NCBI GenBank assembly: GCA_002298665.1
Contig: DBKW01000027.1
Span: forward strand, 1-15,764
Reading direction: 5' to 3'
DNA: 15,764 nucleotides
From: Verrucomicrobia bacterium UBA740
Lineage (GTDB): Bacteria > Verrucomicrobiota > Kiritimatiellia > RFP12 > UBA1067
Both the position numbers and the translations under genes were made by a program. The notes beneath the pieces are model-generated. The model ran no database searches. It was not told the origin of the DNA and saw only the letters and a list, made by a program, of their open reading frames with translations. Below, in pieces: positions 1 to 8,659 of this stretch. Positions within the stretch are counted from its first letter, which is position 1, and each line of letters starts with the position of its first letter.

Positions 1-2
1 CC

Positions 3-170
3 CCGTTGCGCCGGAACGGCGAGGCCATTGCAATCACACGGGAGAACCGATCCTTCTCCTTTGCCGCCTTCGCGCTCCACCCCGTGGAACGACCTGTCCG
101 GGGTGTCTCACGACAGGGTAAACTTTTCCGCGAGATTATAATGACACAAAGTGCGCGAGATATGGTATAA
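3..170 (+). CDS. Possible 3' end of an upstream gene (partial, uncertain)
   Basis: The third forward frame is open from the window edge to a TAA at 168-170, giving about 55 codons. It is the most protein-like of the three forward frames here, with mixed charged and hydrophobic residues such as ENRSFSFAAFALHP. It stops 15 bases before the GTG of the GspL-like gene, with a ribosome site in between, as expected inside an operon. Against this, the other frames are also open for 39 to 46 codons because the DNA is G+C-rich. The last third becomes A+T-rich and contains two TATAAT boxes. Three short inverted repeats (3-7/15-19, 41-46/54-59, 78-84/99-105) could equally mean structured non-coding DNA. 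I do not recognise the product; a pseudopilin or other secretion component is only a guess from position. Confidence 0.22.
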   Translation, partial: PLRRNGEAIAITRENRSFSFAAFALHPVERPVRGVSRQGKLFREIIMTQSARDMV

Positions 171-171
171 T
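137..171 (+). promoter_or_regulatory. Candidate promoter with two TATAAT boxes before the secretion genes
   Basis: Perfect TATAAT hexamers occur at 137-142 and 166-171. The second has ATGACA at 141-146 as a -35 candidate with a 19-base spacer, longer than ideal. It would start transcription near 178, cutting into the GAGGGG ribosome site at 173-178 and leaving a nearly leaderless message. The first box would leave about 37 bases of leader with the ribosome site intact, but its -35 is poor. The DNA around them is more A+T-rich than the rest of the window, which supports a promoter. If the frame at 3-170 is a real gene, these boxes sit inside it. Confidence 0.4.
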
Positions 172-185
172 AGAGGGGAAAAATA

Positions 186-1460
186 GTGAAGTCTATGGTT
201 GAAATGACGCGGGTAGCCGTCTTTGCGGATGGCAAGTTGGGCTTTCTAGCCCAAAAAGGGCGCGGTCGCGAGGCGATCCTGGCGCTTCCCTTGTCACGCC
301 TGTTGGTTCATCTTGTGTCCGTTCCCTCCGATTTCACCGGCGAACAGGCCGCGTACGTCGCGGGGGAATTGAAGAAGATTTCGCCTTTCGCGGACGAGGA
401 GTTGACAGTTTCCTTCGAGACGGTTTCGGAGACGGACGCGGGCAAGACGGTTCTCGCCGCGGCGTTGCCCGAAAGCGCCGCGGAGGACATCGCCGAGGCG
501 CTGGACGCGGCCAAACTGGAAGTGACGCGGGTGGACGCGTGGGTTCTGGGGCGGTTGCGCGAACTCTGGAGCGGGATCGAGGGTCCCGCCCCCGGGCCGG
601 TGCGGCGGCTCGTCCTCATAAAGGAGGCGGAAGGCTTCGCGCTTTTCGTGCTGGACGGGGACACGCCGCGCGTGGTCCGTTCGCTTGCGGACGCGACGGA
701 CATCAAGCGGGAGGCGATTCTCTCGCTTTTGGAGGCGGAAGACGCCGGGGGGAGCCTGGCGCTGACCGAGATTGTGACGGTGGGTTGGACGGACGAGGCG
801 GCGACCGCCGAACTGTCCACGCTGGGGACGGTGCGGTCTTTGCCGCCGCCGGCGGACGAGGGGCTCGCGGGGCTTTTGGAACGCGCGGCGGATCCCCAGA
901 CGCTCAACGCGCTCCCGGCGACCTGGGCGGAAGTCCTCCGGGAGACGCGCACGAAGCGCAAACTCCTGAAATTCCTCGCCGTGGCGGGCGGAATCTGGCT
1001 TTTGGCCATGGGCGTCCTCGTGGGCGTGCCGGTCGTGTACGGGCAGATGACGGCGCGGCAGCGGGCGGCAAGCCGCAGCCAGGCGCGGGCCTATGAGCAG
1101 GTCCGGGACAAGAAGGGCCAGGTCGAGGCGGTGCGGAACGTGTCCAACCACGATTTGGGCGCGCTGGAGACGTTGCGGCTCGTCAGCGGGGTCCTGCCGG
1201 ACGGGGTGACGCTGACGAAGTGGAACTTCAAGCGCGGCGACATTCTCGCGCTGGACGGGACGTCCGAGACGCGCGAGGGGGTCTATGCGTTCAAGGACGC
1301 GCTCGCGGCGTTGAGGCTGGGCGAAGCGAGCGGCAAGGAGGATGACGCCGAGACGCCGTTCTTCAGGTATGTCGAATACCGCGGCGATTTGCGCCAGCGC
1401 AACCAGAAGTTCACCTTCTCGGTGGACTGCTCGTTCAAGGACGCGGAGGAGGACCAATGA
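186..1460 (+). CDS. GspL/PilN-like inner-membrane secretion protein
   Basis: This is a 424-residue protein with the layout of GspL, the inner-membrane protein that joins the cytoplasmic ATPase to the rest of a type II secretion or type IV pilus machine. Residues 1 to about 255 form the cytoplasmic part. They include the typical LPLSRLLVHLVSVP strand and the ELKKISPFADEE segment of the GspL/PilM actin-like fold. One membrane helix follows at about 262-285, then a PilN-like periplasmic region (LRLVSGVLPDGVTLTKWNF to the end). The start is GTG at 186, chosen because GAGGGG at 173-178 lies 7 bases upstream; ATG at 195 or 204 are alternatives. It overlaps the next gene by ATGA. The family call rests on fold pattern and on the adjacent GspM-like and secretin genes; a PilM-PilN fusion name would describe the same thing. 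Confidence 0.75.
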   Translation: MKSMVEMTRVAVFADGKLGFLAQKGRGREAILALPLSRLLVHLVSVPSDFTGEQAAYVAGELKKISPFADEELTVSFETVSETDAGKTVLAAALPESAAEDIAEALDAAKLEVTRVDAWVLGRLRELWSGIEGPAPGPVRRLVLIKEAEGFALFVLDGDTPRVVRSLADATDIKREAILSLLEAEDAGGSLALTEIVTVGWTDEAATAELSTLGTVRSLPPPADEGLAGLLERAADPQTLNALPATWAEVLRETRTKRKLLKFLAVAGGIWLLAMGVLVGVPVVYGQMTARQRAASRSQARAYEQVRDKKGQVEAVRNVSNHDLGALETLRLVSGVLPDGVTLTKWNFKRGDILALDGTSETREGVYAFKDALAALRLGEASGKEDDAETPFFRYVEYRGDLRQRNQKFTFSVDCSFKDAEEDQ

Positions 1461-1996
1461 CCAATCTTTCGCTGAAAGAGCGCATTCTCGTGTCGGTTTT
1501 GGGTGTAATCGCGCTTTACGCGTTCGCGGCCGGCTTCTGGTTTTTGCACGCCCGGCAGGCGTGGACGGGGGCGGAGCGGCGCTACAAATCGGCGCGGGCA
1601 ACGTATGAACGCGAGGCCAAGCTCATCGGGGAGCGCGGCAAGTGGGACGCGCTCTATGAAGAAGAGGCGGCGAACATCCCCGTGATCGAGGGCCTGCAGG
1701 GGTCGGATACGGTGTGGTTGCCGCGCATGGACGCGATCGCCGCGTCCAACCACGTGTATCTCAGCTCGTCCAAGCTCCAAAAGGAGGAAGAGACGGGCGA
1801 GATGATGCAGATCAAGATCGAATCCAGATGGGAGGCGGGGCTCGAGCCGCTCGTCAAGTTCCTGCACGAGCTGGAAAACACGGCGCAGGGGAGTTTCGAC
1901 GTGGAAAATCTGTCCTTCGCGCCGAGCCGCAAGCCGGGCTACCTTACGGGCACCTTCACGCTTGTTTGCATCTACTACCGCAAGTCGGGAGAATAA
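1457..1996 (+). CDS. GspM/PilO-like inner-membrane secretion protein
   Basis: This 179-residue protein has a short cytoplasmic N-terminus, one membrane helix at about 11-30, a helical periplasmic stretch (about 33-70), and a C-terminal ferredoxin-like region. The LVKFLHELE helix (132-140) followed by a strand ending VCIYYRKSGE is typical of GspM and PilO. Those proteins pair with GspL or PilN in the inner membrane and align it with the secretin. Its ATG overlaps the stop of the GspL-like gene (ATGA), implying translational coupling and roughly equal amounts. Sequence identity in this family is usually very low, so the call leans on size, topology and gene order. The secretin gene begins 6 bases after its stop. 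Confidence 0.68.
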   Translation: MTNLSLKERILVSVLGVIALYAFAAGFWFLHARQAWTGAERRYKSARATYEREAKLIGERGKWDALYEEEAANIPVIEGLQGSDTVWLPRMDAIAASNHVYLSSSKLQKEEETGEMMQIKIESRWEAGLEPLVKFLHELENTAQGSFDVENLSFAPSRKPGYLTGTFTLVCIYYRKSGE

Positions 1997-2002
1997 GACG
2001 AT

Positions 2003-4591
2003 ATGAAAACGGAAATAAAGCTGATTTTGGGTCTTGCCATCCTCACGGCCGCCGGGACGGAGGCGCAGATTCTCTCGTCGCGGCTGAACCGGAACCGGCA
2101 GGTGACCGCGGCGAGTGCGGTCGCTCAGTCTTCCGCCGTGGACGCGGAGGCGGAGAACAAGAAGGAAAGCGACCTCAATTTCGCGGATGCGCCGCTCGAG
2201 ATGGTGTTCAAGATCTACGGCCAGCTCGTGGACCGGACCGTCCTGAAGGATCCGGCCGTGCCGGCGAATACGACGATCACCATCCAATCCCGTCCCGGCC
2301 AGCGGCTTACGAAAGAGGAGCAGATCGAGGCCATCGAGGTCGTTTTGGAGATGAACGGCGTCCATATGGAGCCGTACGGGACGAAGTTCACGCGGGCTTT
2401 GCCGCGCGAAAAGGTAAGGCAGGAGGGTATTCCGCTCATTCTGGACCCGGACGCCGAACTCGCGGACACCGGGCGCGTCGTCTCGATGATGTTCAATTTC
2501 AAGAACATTCCGCTGGAAGAGGCGCAGAAGGTGCTGGAGGGGCTCAAGTCGCAGAAGGGGCTTTTGCTCGTCTACGAGCGCATCGGGTCCATCCTGGTGA
2601 CGGATACGCAGCTCAACATCAACCGCATGCGCGAAATCGCGCGGGCCATCGACGTGGCGACGCCGGTGAACGAGAACGTCTACGTGCGCCAGATCAGGCA
2701 TGCCGGCGCGGCGGACATCAAGACGGCGCTCGAGCAGATCGTGACGGAGTCGCAGAAGGAACTGGAAAAGGAGGGGCAGGCGGCCCGGACGGCGCAGGAA
2801 CCGGTGCGCGCCACGCGTCCATACCGGAGTCTCCTGCGCCGCAACGAAAGGGAAAACGCCGCGCAGGAGGCGGCCAAGAACGTCGAGTCGCTCGTGACGG
2901 GCGTCAGCGACGCGGACAGGGGCATGATCCGCGGCAAAGTGCTCATTTTGGCGGATGAACGCTCGAACAAGCTCATTATCGTCACGGCCAAGACGAACAT
3001 GGACTTCTTCGACAAGGTCATCGAGCAACTCGACATCGAGACGACCCCGGACGTGCAGGTGAAGGTCTACCGCCTCAAGTATGCGGACGCGGAAGACGTC
3101 TCGAGCATGATCAACGAACTGATTGGCAACGCGTCGAACTCCAAATCCTCTTCTACGGGCAAGCAAAACCTGAACCAGAACGCGAAGTCGGGGGCGAACG
3201 CCAACATGACACGCAACATGGCGCAGAGGCGGACAGCCGCCGCGCCGGCGGGGAAGTCCGGCGAATCCAAAGCGGGTGAACTTTCGAAGGACAACGTCAC
3301 CGTCCTCGCCGACAAGCGCATCAACGGGCTCGTCGTCATGGCGCGTCGGGAGGATATTCCCGTGCTGGAGAGCATCATCGAGTCCATGGACGTCAAACTG
3401 AGCCAGGTGCTGATCGAGACGATGATCTTGCAGGTCCAGCTGACGGACGAGATGAGCACGGGAATCGACTGGGTGATGGCCCAAAGCCAGAAAAACAAAG
3501 TGATTCAAGGCCTTTCCGGCGGCGGCGGCACGGCGAAAATGTCCAGTGTCGGAGGATTGACGTTCGGGGCTGAGGACCTGATTACACCCGGCGCCGCCGG
3601 CGCGAGCTATTATCTCGCATCCAAAGTGCTGAATATCGGGGCCATCATGAATGCGGCGAAGAGCGACAATCGCGCGAAGCTTGTCGCGTCCCCCATCATC
3701 ATGACGCTCGACAACAAAGAGGCGAAGATAGAAGCGACGAAAATGCGCTATTTGCTCAAGGGCTACACCTATTCAGGATCGACCTACAACGGCAGTTCGG
3801 TTCCGGACTACGAGCAGAAGGAAATTGGTTTGACCGCCAAGATTACGCCGAAAATCAATCCGAACGGCACGGTCATGCTGACCATCGAGGAAGAGTTCTC
3901 GTCCTTGGGCGACAGCCAGAACATTCAGGCGGCGACGGGCGCCACCTCGAACAGCCAGCAAGTCGTCAGCGGAATCAGTGTCGAAACCACGGTTACGCGC
4001 AAGCTGTCCGCGGATATCACGGTCGAAAACCGGCAGACGGTCGTGTTGGGCGGTCTTTCGCAAACCGAATATTCGACGGAGGAAAGCGGTATTCCAATCT
4101 TGAAGGACATACCCTGGATCGGCAAGTATCTGTTCGGCTCCACAAAAGAGGTCGAGACACGGCAGGAATTGCTCATGTTCCTCACGCCGTACGTTTTGGA
4201 CGACGCGGAAAGTGCGGTTGCCGAGGCGCGGCGGCGCAAGTTGACATTGAGCGATCCGAAGCCCTGGGACGACCACGGGTGGAGCGCGTCGCCGCTTGCG
4301 GATCCCGTTTCGCTCAAGGAAACGCTCAGGCGCAAGCAACGCGAATGGGCGGATCAGGACAAGGAGTACGAGGCGCAGCTTGAGATTGAAAAGAAGAATC
4401 TGAAGCGTGTCGAGGAACTCAAGGAACGCGCCAAGAAGCAGACGGAGGAGCGAAAGGAAGAGGCGAAGCAGCTGACGTCCCAGCTCAACGCAGCCGAGGA
4501 AAAGAAGGCAGATGCGCGCGTGGAAGCCGAAGTCAAGGCGAGAGAAGAAAACGCAGGCATTCTTGACCAATTGCGCGAAGAAGACAAATAA
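2003..4591 (+). CDS. gspD: Secretin, GspD/PilQ family, with extended coiled-coil C-terminus
   Basis: This is the outer-membrane channel of a type II secretion or pilus-like machine, 862 residues. A signal peptide ends near TEA-Q (about residue 21). N0 lies at about 57-134, N1 at 158-218, N2 at 225-346 with an extra charged insertion at about 250-310, and N3 at 352-465 with a low-complexity Ser/Asn/Ala insertion at about 376-430. The secretin barrel runs from VLIETMILQVQL (469) to LMFLTPYVLD (724-733). It includes VVLGGL at 680 and the signature GIPILKDIPWIGKYLFGS at 696-713, so the identification is firm. After the barrel, where GspD normally has a short S domain or ends, there are 129 more residues, of which 775-862 are almost pure Lys/Glu/Arg/Ala heptad-like helix. 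GGGAGA at 1987-1992, 10 bases upstream, supports the ATG. The next gene starts 2 bases after the stop. Confidence 0.93.
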   Translation: MKTEIKLILGLAILTAAGTEAQILSSRLNRNRQVTAASAVAQSSAVDAEAENKKESDLNFADAPLEMVFKIYGQLVDRTVLKDPAVPANTTITIQSRPGQRLTKEEQIEAIEVVLEMNGVHMEPYGTKFTRALPREKVRQEGIPLILDPDAELADTGRVVSMMFNFKNIPLEEAQKVLEGLKSQKGLLLVYERIGSILVTDTQLNINRMREIARAIDVATPVNENVYVRQIRHAGAADIKTALEQIVTESQKELEKEGQAARTAQEPVRATRPYRSLLRRNERENAAQEAAKNVESLVTGVSDADRGMIRGKVLILADERSNKLIIVTAKTNMDFFDKVIEQLDIETTPDVQVKVYRLKYADAEDVSSMINELIGNASNSKSSSTGKQNLNQNAKSGANANMTRNMAQRRTAAAPAGKSGESKAGELSKDNVTVLADKRINGLVVMARREDIPVLESIIESMDVKLSQVLIETMILQVQLTDEMSTGIDWVMAQSQKNKVIQGLSGGGGTAKMSSVGGLTFGAEDLITPGAAGASYYLASKVLNIGAIMNAAKSDNRAKLVASPIIMTLDNKEAKIEATKMRYLLKGYTYSGSTYNGSSVPDYEQKEIGLTAKITPKINPNGTVMLTIEEEFSSLGDSQNIQAATGATSNSQQVVSGISVETTVTRKLSADITVENRQTVVLGGLSQTEYSTEESGIPILKDIPWIGKYLFGSTKEVETRQELLMFLTPYVLDDAESAVAEARRRKLTLSDPKPWDDHGWSASPLADPVSLKETLRRKQREWADQDKEYEAQLEIEKKNLKRVEELKERAKKQTEERKEEAKQLTSQLNAAEEKKADARVEAEVKAREENAGILDQLREEDK

Positions 4592-4593
4592 AG

Positions 4594-5544
4594 ATGAACA
4601 AGTCCTTTCTAGCATGGCTGTTTGTTCTGGTCGCGGCCGTGGCGGGCGCGATCGCGGCGGTTGTCGTTTCGAACAACCGGGCGTCTGTCGCGCGCGATCG
4701 GCGTGCCGCGGCGGAAGCACGTGCGGATGCGGAGGCGTCCGCCGAAAAGAAGGCGCGCGCCGAGGCGCAGACCGAGACGAAGCGTGCGGAAGCCGAGAAG
4801 GCCAAGTTGGCGGTTGAAAAGGAATCCCGCCTGGCGGCCGAGGCGCAGAAGAAAGCCGAGGCGGACGCCCTCCGGCGTGCACAAGTCGAAGCCGAGACGC
4901 AAACAAAGCGGCTCAAGGCATCCGAAAACGAAGCGAAAGCGGCGGCAGAGAAGGCGTCCGCGGCGAAACTGCTGGTCGAGGCGGCGCGGCTGACGAACGA
5001 GACGGCGCAGGCGGCGGTCAAATTGGCGGAAGCGAAGCAGAATACGGCGTTCGCCGAGACGGAACGCGTGCGGCTGGCGGCGGAAAAGGCGGCGGCCGAG
5101 GCGAAGACGCTTGAATTGCGCCAGGCCGATTTGGACGCGTACGAACAGTCCCTCATCGAGATCGCGCAGGATTTGGCGGAACGCGAGGCGATCCTCAAGC
5201 CCGAAAAGACGGCGGCGGACCTCATCTGGCTGCCGGACGCCGATACGGAAGTCGACGAGAAGGGCAAGTTGCGTCCGCGCAAGAAGGAGCCTTATCTCGC
5301 CGAAAACGACAGACGGCTTTCGGCGGGCACGCGGGAGCTCGCGCGCCAGGACCGTTTGCGCCGGGAGGCGACCGAGGCGGAATCCGCGGCTTCCCGCACG
5401 AATGCGGTTGCGGATCTCGAGAAGCTGTGCCGGGAAGCCGAGGCGGCGGACCGTCCGCTCACGGCGGCCTATGTGCGCACTGTCCTGAAAAGCCTTTATC
5501 CTGACTGGTCCCCCAGTCCACAAAAGAAAGAAGAATCCAAATGA
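4594..5544 (+). CDS. Membrane-anchored Ala/Glu/Lys coiled-coil protein, unknown function
   Basis: This 316-residue protein is not recognised at family level. It has an N-terminal membrane helix (about 5-26, uncleaved anchor or signal) and then a long helix rich in Ala, Glu, Lys and Arg from about 30 to 200, resembling the stalk of TolA. A less repetitive C-terminal part (about 201-316) contains the short hydrophobic stretch TAADLIWLPDAD and ends in a charged tail. With the anchor in the inner membrane, the stalk would probably lie in the periplasm. The gene begins 2 bases after the secretin stop with no clear ribosome site, so it is probably coupled to it. Because the secretin tail is also a charged coiled coil, a physical partnership is a fair inference but untested. 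The matching composition could also reflect only codon and low-complexity bias. Its stop overlaps the ychF start. Confidence 0.7.
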   Translation: MNKSFLAWLFVLVAAVAGAIAAVVVSNNRASVARDRRAAAEARADAEASAEKKARAEAQTETKRAEAEKAKLAVEKESRLAAEAQKKAEADALRRAQVEAETQTKRLKASENEAKAAAEKASAAKLLVEAARLTNETAQAAVKLAEAKQNTAFAETERVRLAAEKAAAEAKTLELRQADLDAYEQSLIEIAQDLAEREAILKPEKTAADLIWLPDADTEVDEKGKLRPRKKEPYLAENDRRLSAGTRELARQDRLRREATEAESAASRTNAVADLEKLCREAEAADRPLTAAYVRTVLKSLYPDWSPSPQKKEESK

Positions 5545-6662
5545 GTTTAGCAGTCGGTATCGTGGGATTGCCCAATGTGGGCAAGTCAACGCTTTTCAAT
5601 GCGCTGACAAAGAAGCAGCAGGCGGCGGCGGAGAACTATCCGTTTTGCACGATCGAGCCGAATACGGCGGTCGTGGAAGTGAACGATCCGCGGCTGGAGA
5701 CGCTCGCAAAGATGGTTTCGCCCCAGCAAATCATCCGCGCGACGGTGGATTTCACGGATATCGCCGGCCTCGTGAAAGGAGCCTCGAAGGGCGAGGGCCT
5801 CGGGAACAAGTTCCTCGCCAACATCCGCGAGTGCGACGCGATTTTGCATGTCGTGCGGTGTTTCGAGAACGATGACATCATCCACGTGCGCGAAGGCGGC
5901 AACAAGTCCGCGCCGATCGACCCTGTCGGGGATGCGGAAGTCATCGAGACGGAACTTATCCTCGCCGATATGGAACAGCTCCAGAAGCGGTACGACCGCA
6001 TCAAGAAAGAGGCGCAGGCGAAGCCGGCGCTCCGGCCCGAGGCGGAGGCGTGCGCGGCGCTTTTGAAGCATCTGGAAGCGGGACATCCAGTGCGTTCTTT
6101 CCCGCGTGCCGAGGGCGATGCCATCCTGGACGTCCTGCGCGAACTGCATTTTCTGACGGACAAGCCCGTCATCTATTGCGCAAACGTGTCGGACGACGAT
6201 GTGACGGGCGCGAACAATCCGCATGTCGCGGCGCTCAAGAATTATGCCGCGGAGAAGGGCTGCGAATGCGTGACCATCTGTGCACAGATGGAAGCCGATC
6301 TCGCGGGGCTTTCGGAGGCGGACGCGAAGGAGTTTCTGGCGAGTTACGACTTGGCGGAAAGCGCGCTCGACCGCACGATCAAGCTCGCCTACCATACGCT
6401 CGGACTCGCGAGCTATCTGACGGCGGGCCCGAAGGAAGTGCGGGCGTGGACGTTCCACCGGGGGTGGAAGGCGCCGAAATGCGCCGGCGTCATCCATACG
6501 GACTTCGAGAAGGGCTTCATCCGCGCGCAGGTCGTTTCGTACGCGGACTATGTCAAGTACGGCGGCGAGAAAGGGGCGCGCGAGGCGGGCGTTTTGCGTC
6601 CGGAAGGCAAGGAATACGAAATGCAGGATGGCGATGTCGTCGAATTCCTGTTCAACAATTGA
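5541..6662 (+). CDS. ychF: Obg-family ATPase YchF/OLA1
   Basis: YchF is a universally conserved cytoplasmic P-loop protein that prefers ATP to GTP and associates with ribosomes and stress responses. The 373 residues are slightly longer than the usual 363 or so. The P-loop GLPNVGKST is at 9-17, and switch II DFTDIAGL is at 70-77 without the catalytic Gln, as is normal for this family. The nucleotide-base motif is NVSD at 215-218, where most members have NxxE. A coiled-coil insertion lies at about 130-165 and the TGS domain occupies about 285-373, ending DGDVVEFLFNN. Its ATG overlaps the stop of the coiled-coil gene by ATGA. That is unexpected for a housekeeping gene and suggests co-translation with the secretion cluster. 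Confidence 0.96.
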   Translation: MSLAVGIVGLPNVGKSTLFNALTKKQQAAAENYPFCTIEPNTAVVEVNDPRLETLAKMVSPQQIIRATVDFTDIAGLVKGASKGEGLGNKFLANIRECDAILHVVRCFENDDIIHVREGGNKSAPIDPVGDAEVIETELILADMEQLQKRYDRIKKEAQAKPALRPEAEACAALLKHLEAGHPVRSFPRAEGDAILDVLRELHFLTDKPVIYCANVSDDDVTGANNPHVAALKNYAAEKGCECVTICAQMEADLAGLSEADAKEFLASYDLAESALDRTIKLAYHTLGLASYLTAGPKEVRAWTFHRGWKAPKCAGVIHTDFEKGFIRAQVVSYADYVKYGGEKGAREAGVLRPEGKEYEMQDGDVVEFLFNN

Positions 6663-6691
6663 TTTAAAGGCGATCCAAGGAAACTGAAATT

Positions 6692-8632
6692 ATGAAGATT
6701 ACGAACGAACAACTCAAACTTTCCGCGAATACGATCCGCTGCCTGTGCTCGGACATGATCGACAAGGCGAAATCGGGACACCCGGGCGCTCCGCTCGGCA
6801 TGGCGGACCTGGCCGTTTCGCTGTGGCTCAAGTTTCTGAACGTCGCGCCGGCGGATCCCAAGTGGCCGGGACGCGACCGCCTTGTGTTTTCGGGCGGGCA
6901 TGCGAGCGCGCTCGTCTATGCGCTCTTCCACCTTTCGGGGATGGGCGGGCTTACGATGGACGAGCTCAAGAACTTCCGCCAGCTCGGATGCCGTTGCGCA
7001 GGGCATCCCGAACGCGGACTTTTGCCGGGCGTCGACGTGACGACGGGTCCGCTCGGGCAGGGCATCGCGATGGGCGTCGGGCTCGCGCTTGCGGCGAAGA
7101 AGGCGGCGACGGCCAACCGCACGTGGGTGTTCTGTGGCGACGGCGACATGGAAGAGGGCATTTCGCACGAAGCCTGCAGCTGGGCTGGCGCGATGAAGCT
7201 GGACGACCTCATCCTTGTCTACGACGCCAACTCGATTACAATTGAAGGTGCAACGTCGCTTGCGCTTGCGGACGACGTCAAAAAGCGTTTTGAGAGCTAT
7301 GGCTGGAAGGTTCTGGAGTGCGACGGGCACGATTACGACGCGATCGACCGCGTCTATCGCCGGGCCATGCACGTAAAGGGACAGCCGGTTTTGATTGTCG
7401 CCAAGACGCATATCGGCTTTGGCGCGCCCACGAAGCACGACAGCGCCGACTCGCACGGTGCGCCGCTCGGGGCGGAAGAAACGCGCGGACTCAAGACGGC
7501 TCTGGGTTTCGATCCGGACAAATCGTTCTTCGTCCCGGACGAAGTCTATGCGCTGTTCGGCGAGCGCGCGAAGACGCTGGGGCGGATGGCGAAGCGCTGG
7601 CGCCGGCAGCATCCGGAGGTCGCGGAAGCCGCCGTCGCGCCGGACTACATGAAGTTGATGGAGGCTTTGCCGAGGTTCGAGGCGGGCAAGTCCATCGCCA
7701 CACGCGCCGCGAGCGGGCAGGTCATGAACGCGCTCGCGACGATCGTCCCCGAACTCGTGGGCGGTTCGGCGGACTTGGGACCGAGCAACAAGACCTATTT
7801 GAGGGGATTCGGCGAGGTGAGCCCGGGCAACTTCGCGGGACGCAACATCCACTACGGCATCCGCGAACTCGCCATGACGGCGATCGCGAACGGGCTCACG
7901 GCGTTTGGCGGTTTCCGCGGGTACGGCGCGACGTTCTTCGTGTTCAGCGACTATTGCAAGCCCGCGCTGCGCTTGGCCGCGCTGATGAAGGTGCCGTCCA
8001 TCTTCGTCTTTTCGCACGACAGCTTCTATGTGGGGGAGGACGGTCCCACGCACGAACCCGTGGAGCATCTCGCTTCCATGCGCATCATCCCCGGCTTGAC
8101 GACGTACCGTCCGGCGGATGCGAACGAGACGGCGTATGCCTGGGCGGAAATGCTGCTCGACGTGAAGGGTCCGTCGTGCATCCTGACGACGCGCCAGGAC
8201 GTGCCGGTGCTGGAAGGCGTGCGCCACGAGGGCGTGTCCAAGGGCGCCTACGTGATCTACCAGTCGGGCGAACAGGACGAACACACGCTCCTTTTCATCG
8301 CCTCGGGTTCGGAGGTCGCGCTGGCCCTCGACGCGGCGAAGGCGCTCGTGATGGAAGGTCGCGCCGTGCGCGTCGTATCGATGCCTTCCATGGAGCTTTT
8401 CCTCCGGCAACCTGGCGCATACCGCGATTCGGTGATCCCGGGCAGCATGCCGCGTCGTATTATCGTGGAAGCCGGCGTTCGCTTCGGGTGGGACCGTTTC
8501 CGCGTCGAGCCGCGCACCACGCGTTTCGTGACTATGGACAACTTCGGCGCCTCGGCACCTTACCGGGACTTGGCGGTGCAATTCGGGTTCACCGTGGAAA
8601 ACGTAATCAAGGTCGCGAAGACGATTGTCTGA
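6692..8632 (+). CDS. tkt: Transketolase
   Basis: Transketolase moves two-carbon units between sugar phosphates in the non-oxidative pentose phosphate pathway, using thiamine diphosphate and a divalent metal. The protein has 646 residues, close to the usual 660 or so, and is full length. The cofactor domain has KSGHPGAPLGMAD (His30), SGGHASALVYALFH (His70), GHPERG (His105), TTGPLGQGIA, and the thiamine-diphosphate motif GDGDMEEG at 149-156 with Asn180. The pyrimidine domain has YGIRELAMTAIANG with the catalytic Glu392, and SHDSFYVGEDGPTHEP with substrate-side histidines 442 and 454. AAGGAAA at 6677-6683, 8 bases before the ATG, sets the start. The gap to ychF is 29 bases and to purE 27 bases, with no promoter visible. 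The order suggests a growth-linked metabolic operon supplying ribose phosphate, an input to purine synthesis. Confidence 0.97.
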   Translation: MKITNEQLKLSANTIRCLCSDMIDKAKSGHPGAPLGMADLAVSLWLKFLNVAPADPKWPGRDRLVFSGGHASALVYALFHLSGMGGLTMDELKNFRQLGCRCAGHPERGLLPGVDVTTGPLGQGIAMGVGLALAAKKAATANRTWVFCGDGDMEEGISHEACSWAGAMKLDDLILVYDANSITIEGATSLALADDVKKRFESYGWKVLECDGHDYDAIDRVYRRAMHVKGQPVLIVAKTHIGFGAPTKHDSADSHGAPLGAEETRGLKTALGFDPDKSFFVPDEVYALFGERAKTLGRMAKRWRRQHPEVAEAAVAPDYMKLMEALPRFEAGKSIATRAASGQVMNALATIVPELVGGSADLGPSNKTYLRGFGEVSPGNFAGRNIHYGIRELAMTAIANGLTAFGGFRGYGATFFVFSDYCKPALRLAALMKVPSIFVFSHDSFYVGEDGPTHEPVEHLASMRIIPGLTTYRPADANETAYAWAEMLLDVKGPSCILTTRQDVPVLEGVRHEGVSKGAYVIYQSGEQDEHTLLFIASGSEVALALDAAKALVMEGRAVRVVSMPSMELFLRQPGAYRDSVIPGSMPRRIIVEAGVRFGWDRFRVEPRTTRFVTMDNFGASAPYRDLAVQFGFTVENVIKVAKTIV

Positions 8633-8659
8633 CGCGCGTACGGGAAAGGATGGTTTGAG

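Noticed and set aside
1283..3508. 741-codon open frame on the minus strand
   Set aside because: It runs antisense to the GspM-like gene and the secretin. The translation is rich in Arg, His, Leu and Asp with no family motif, the usual shadow of G+C-rich coding DNA.
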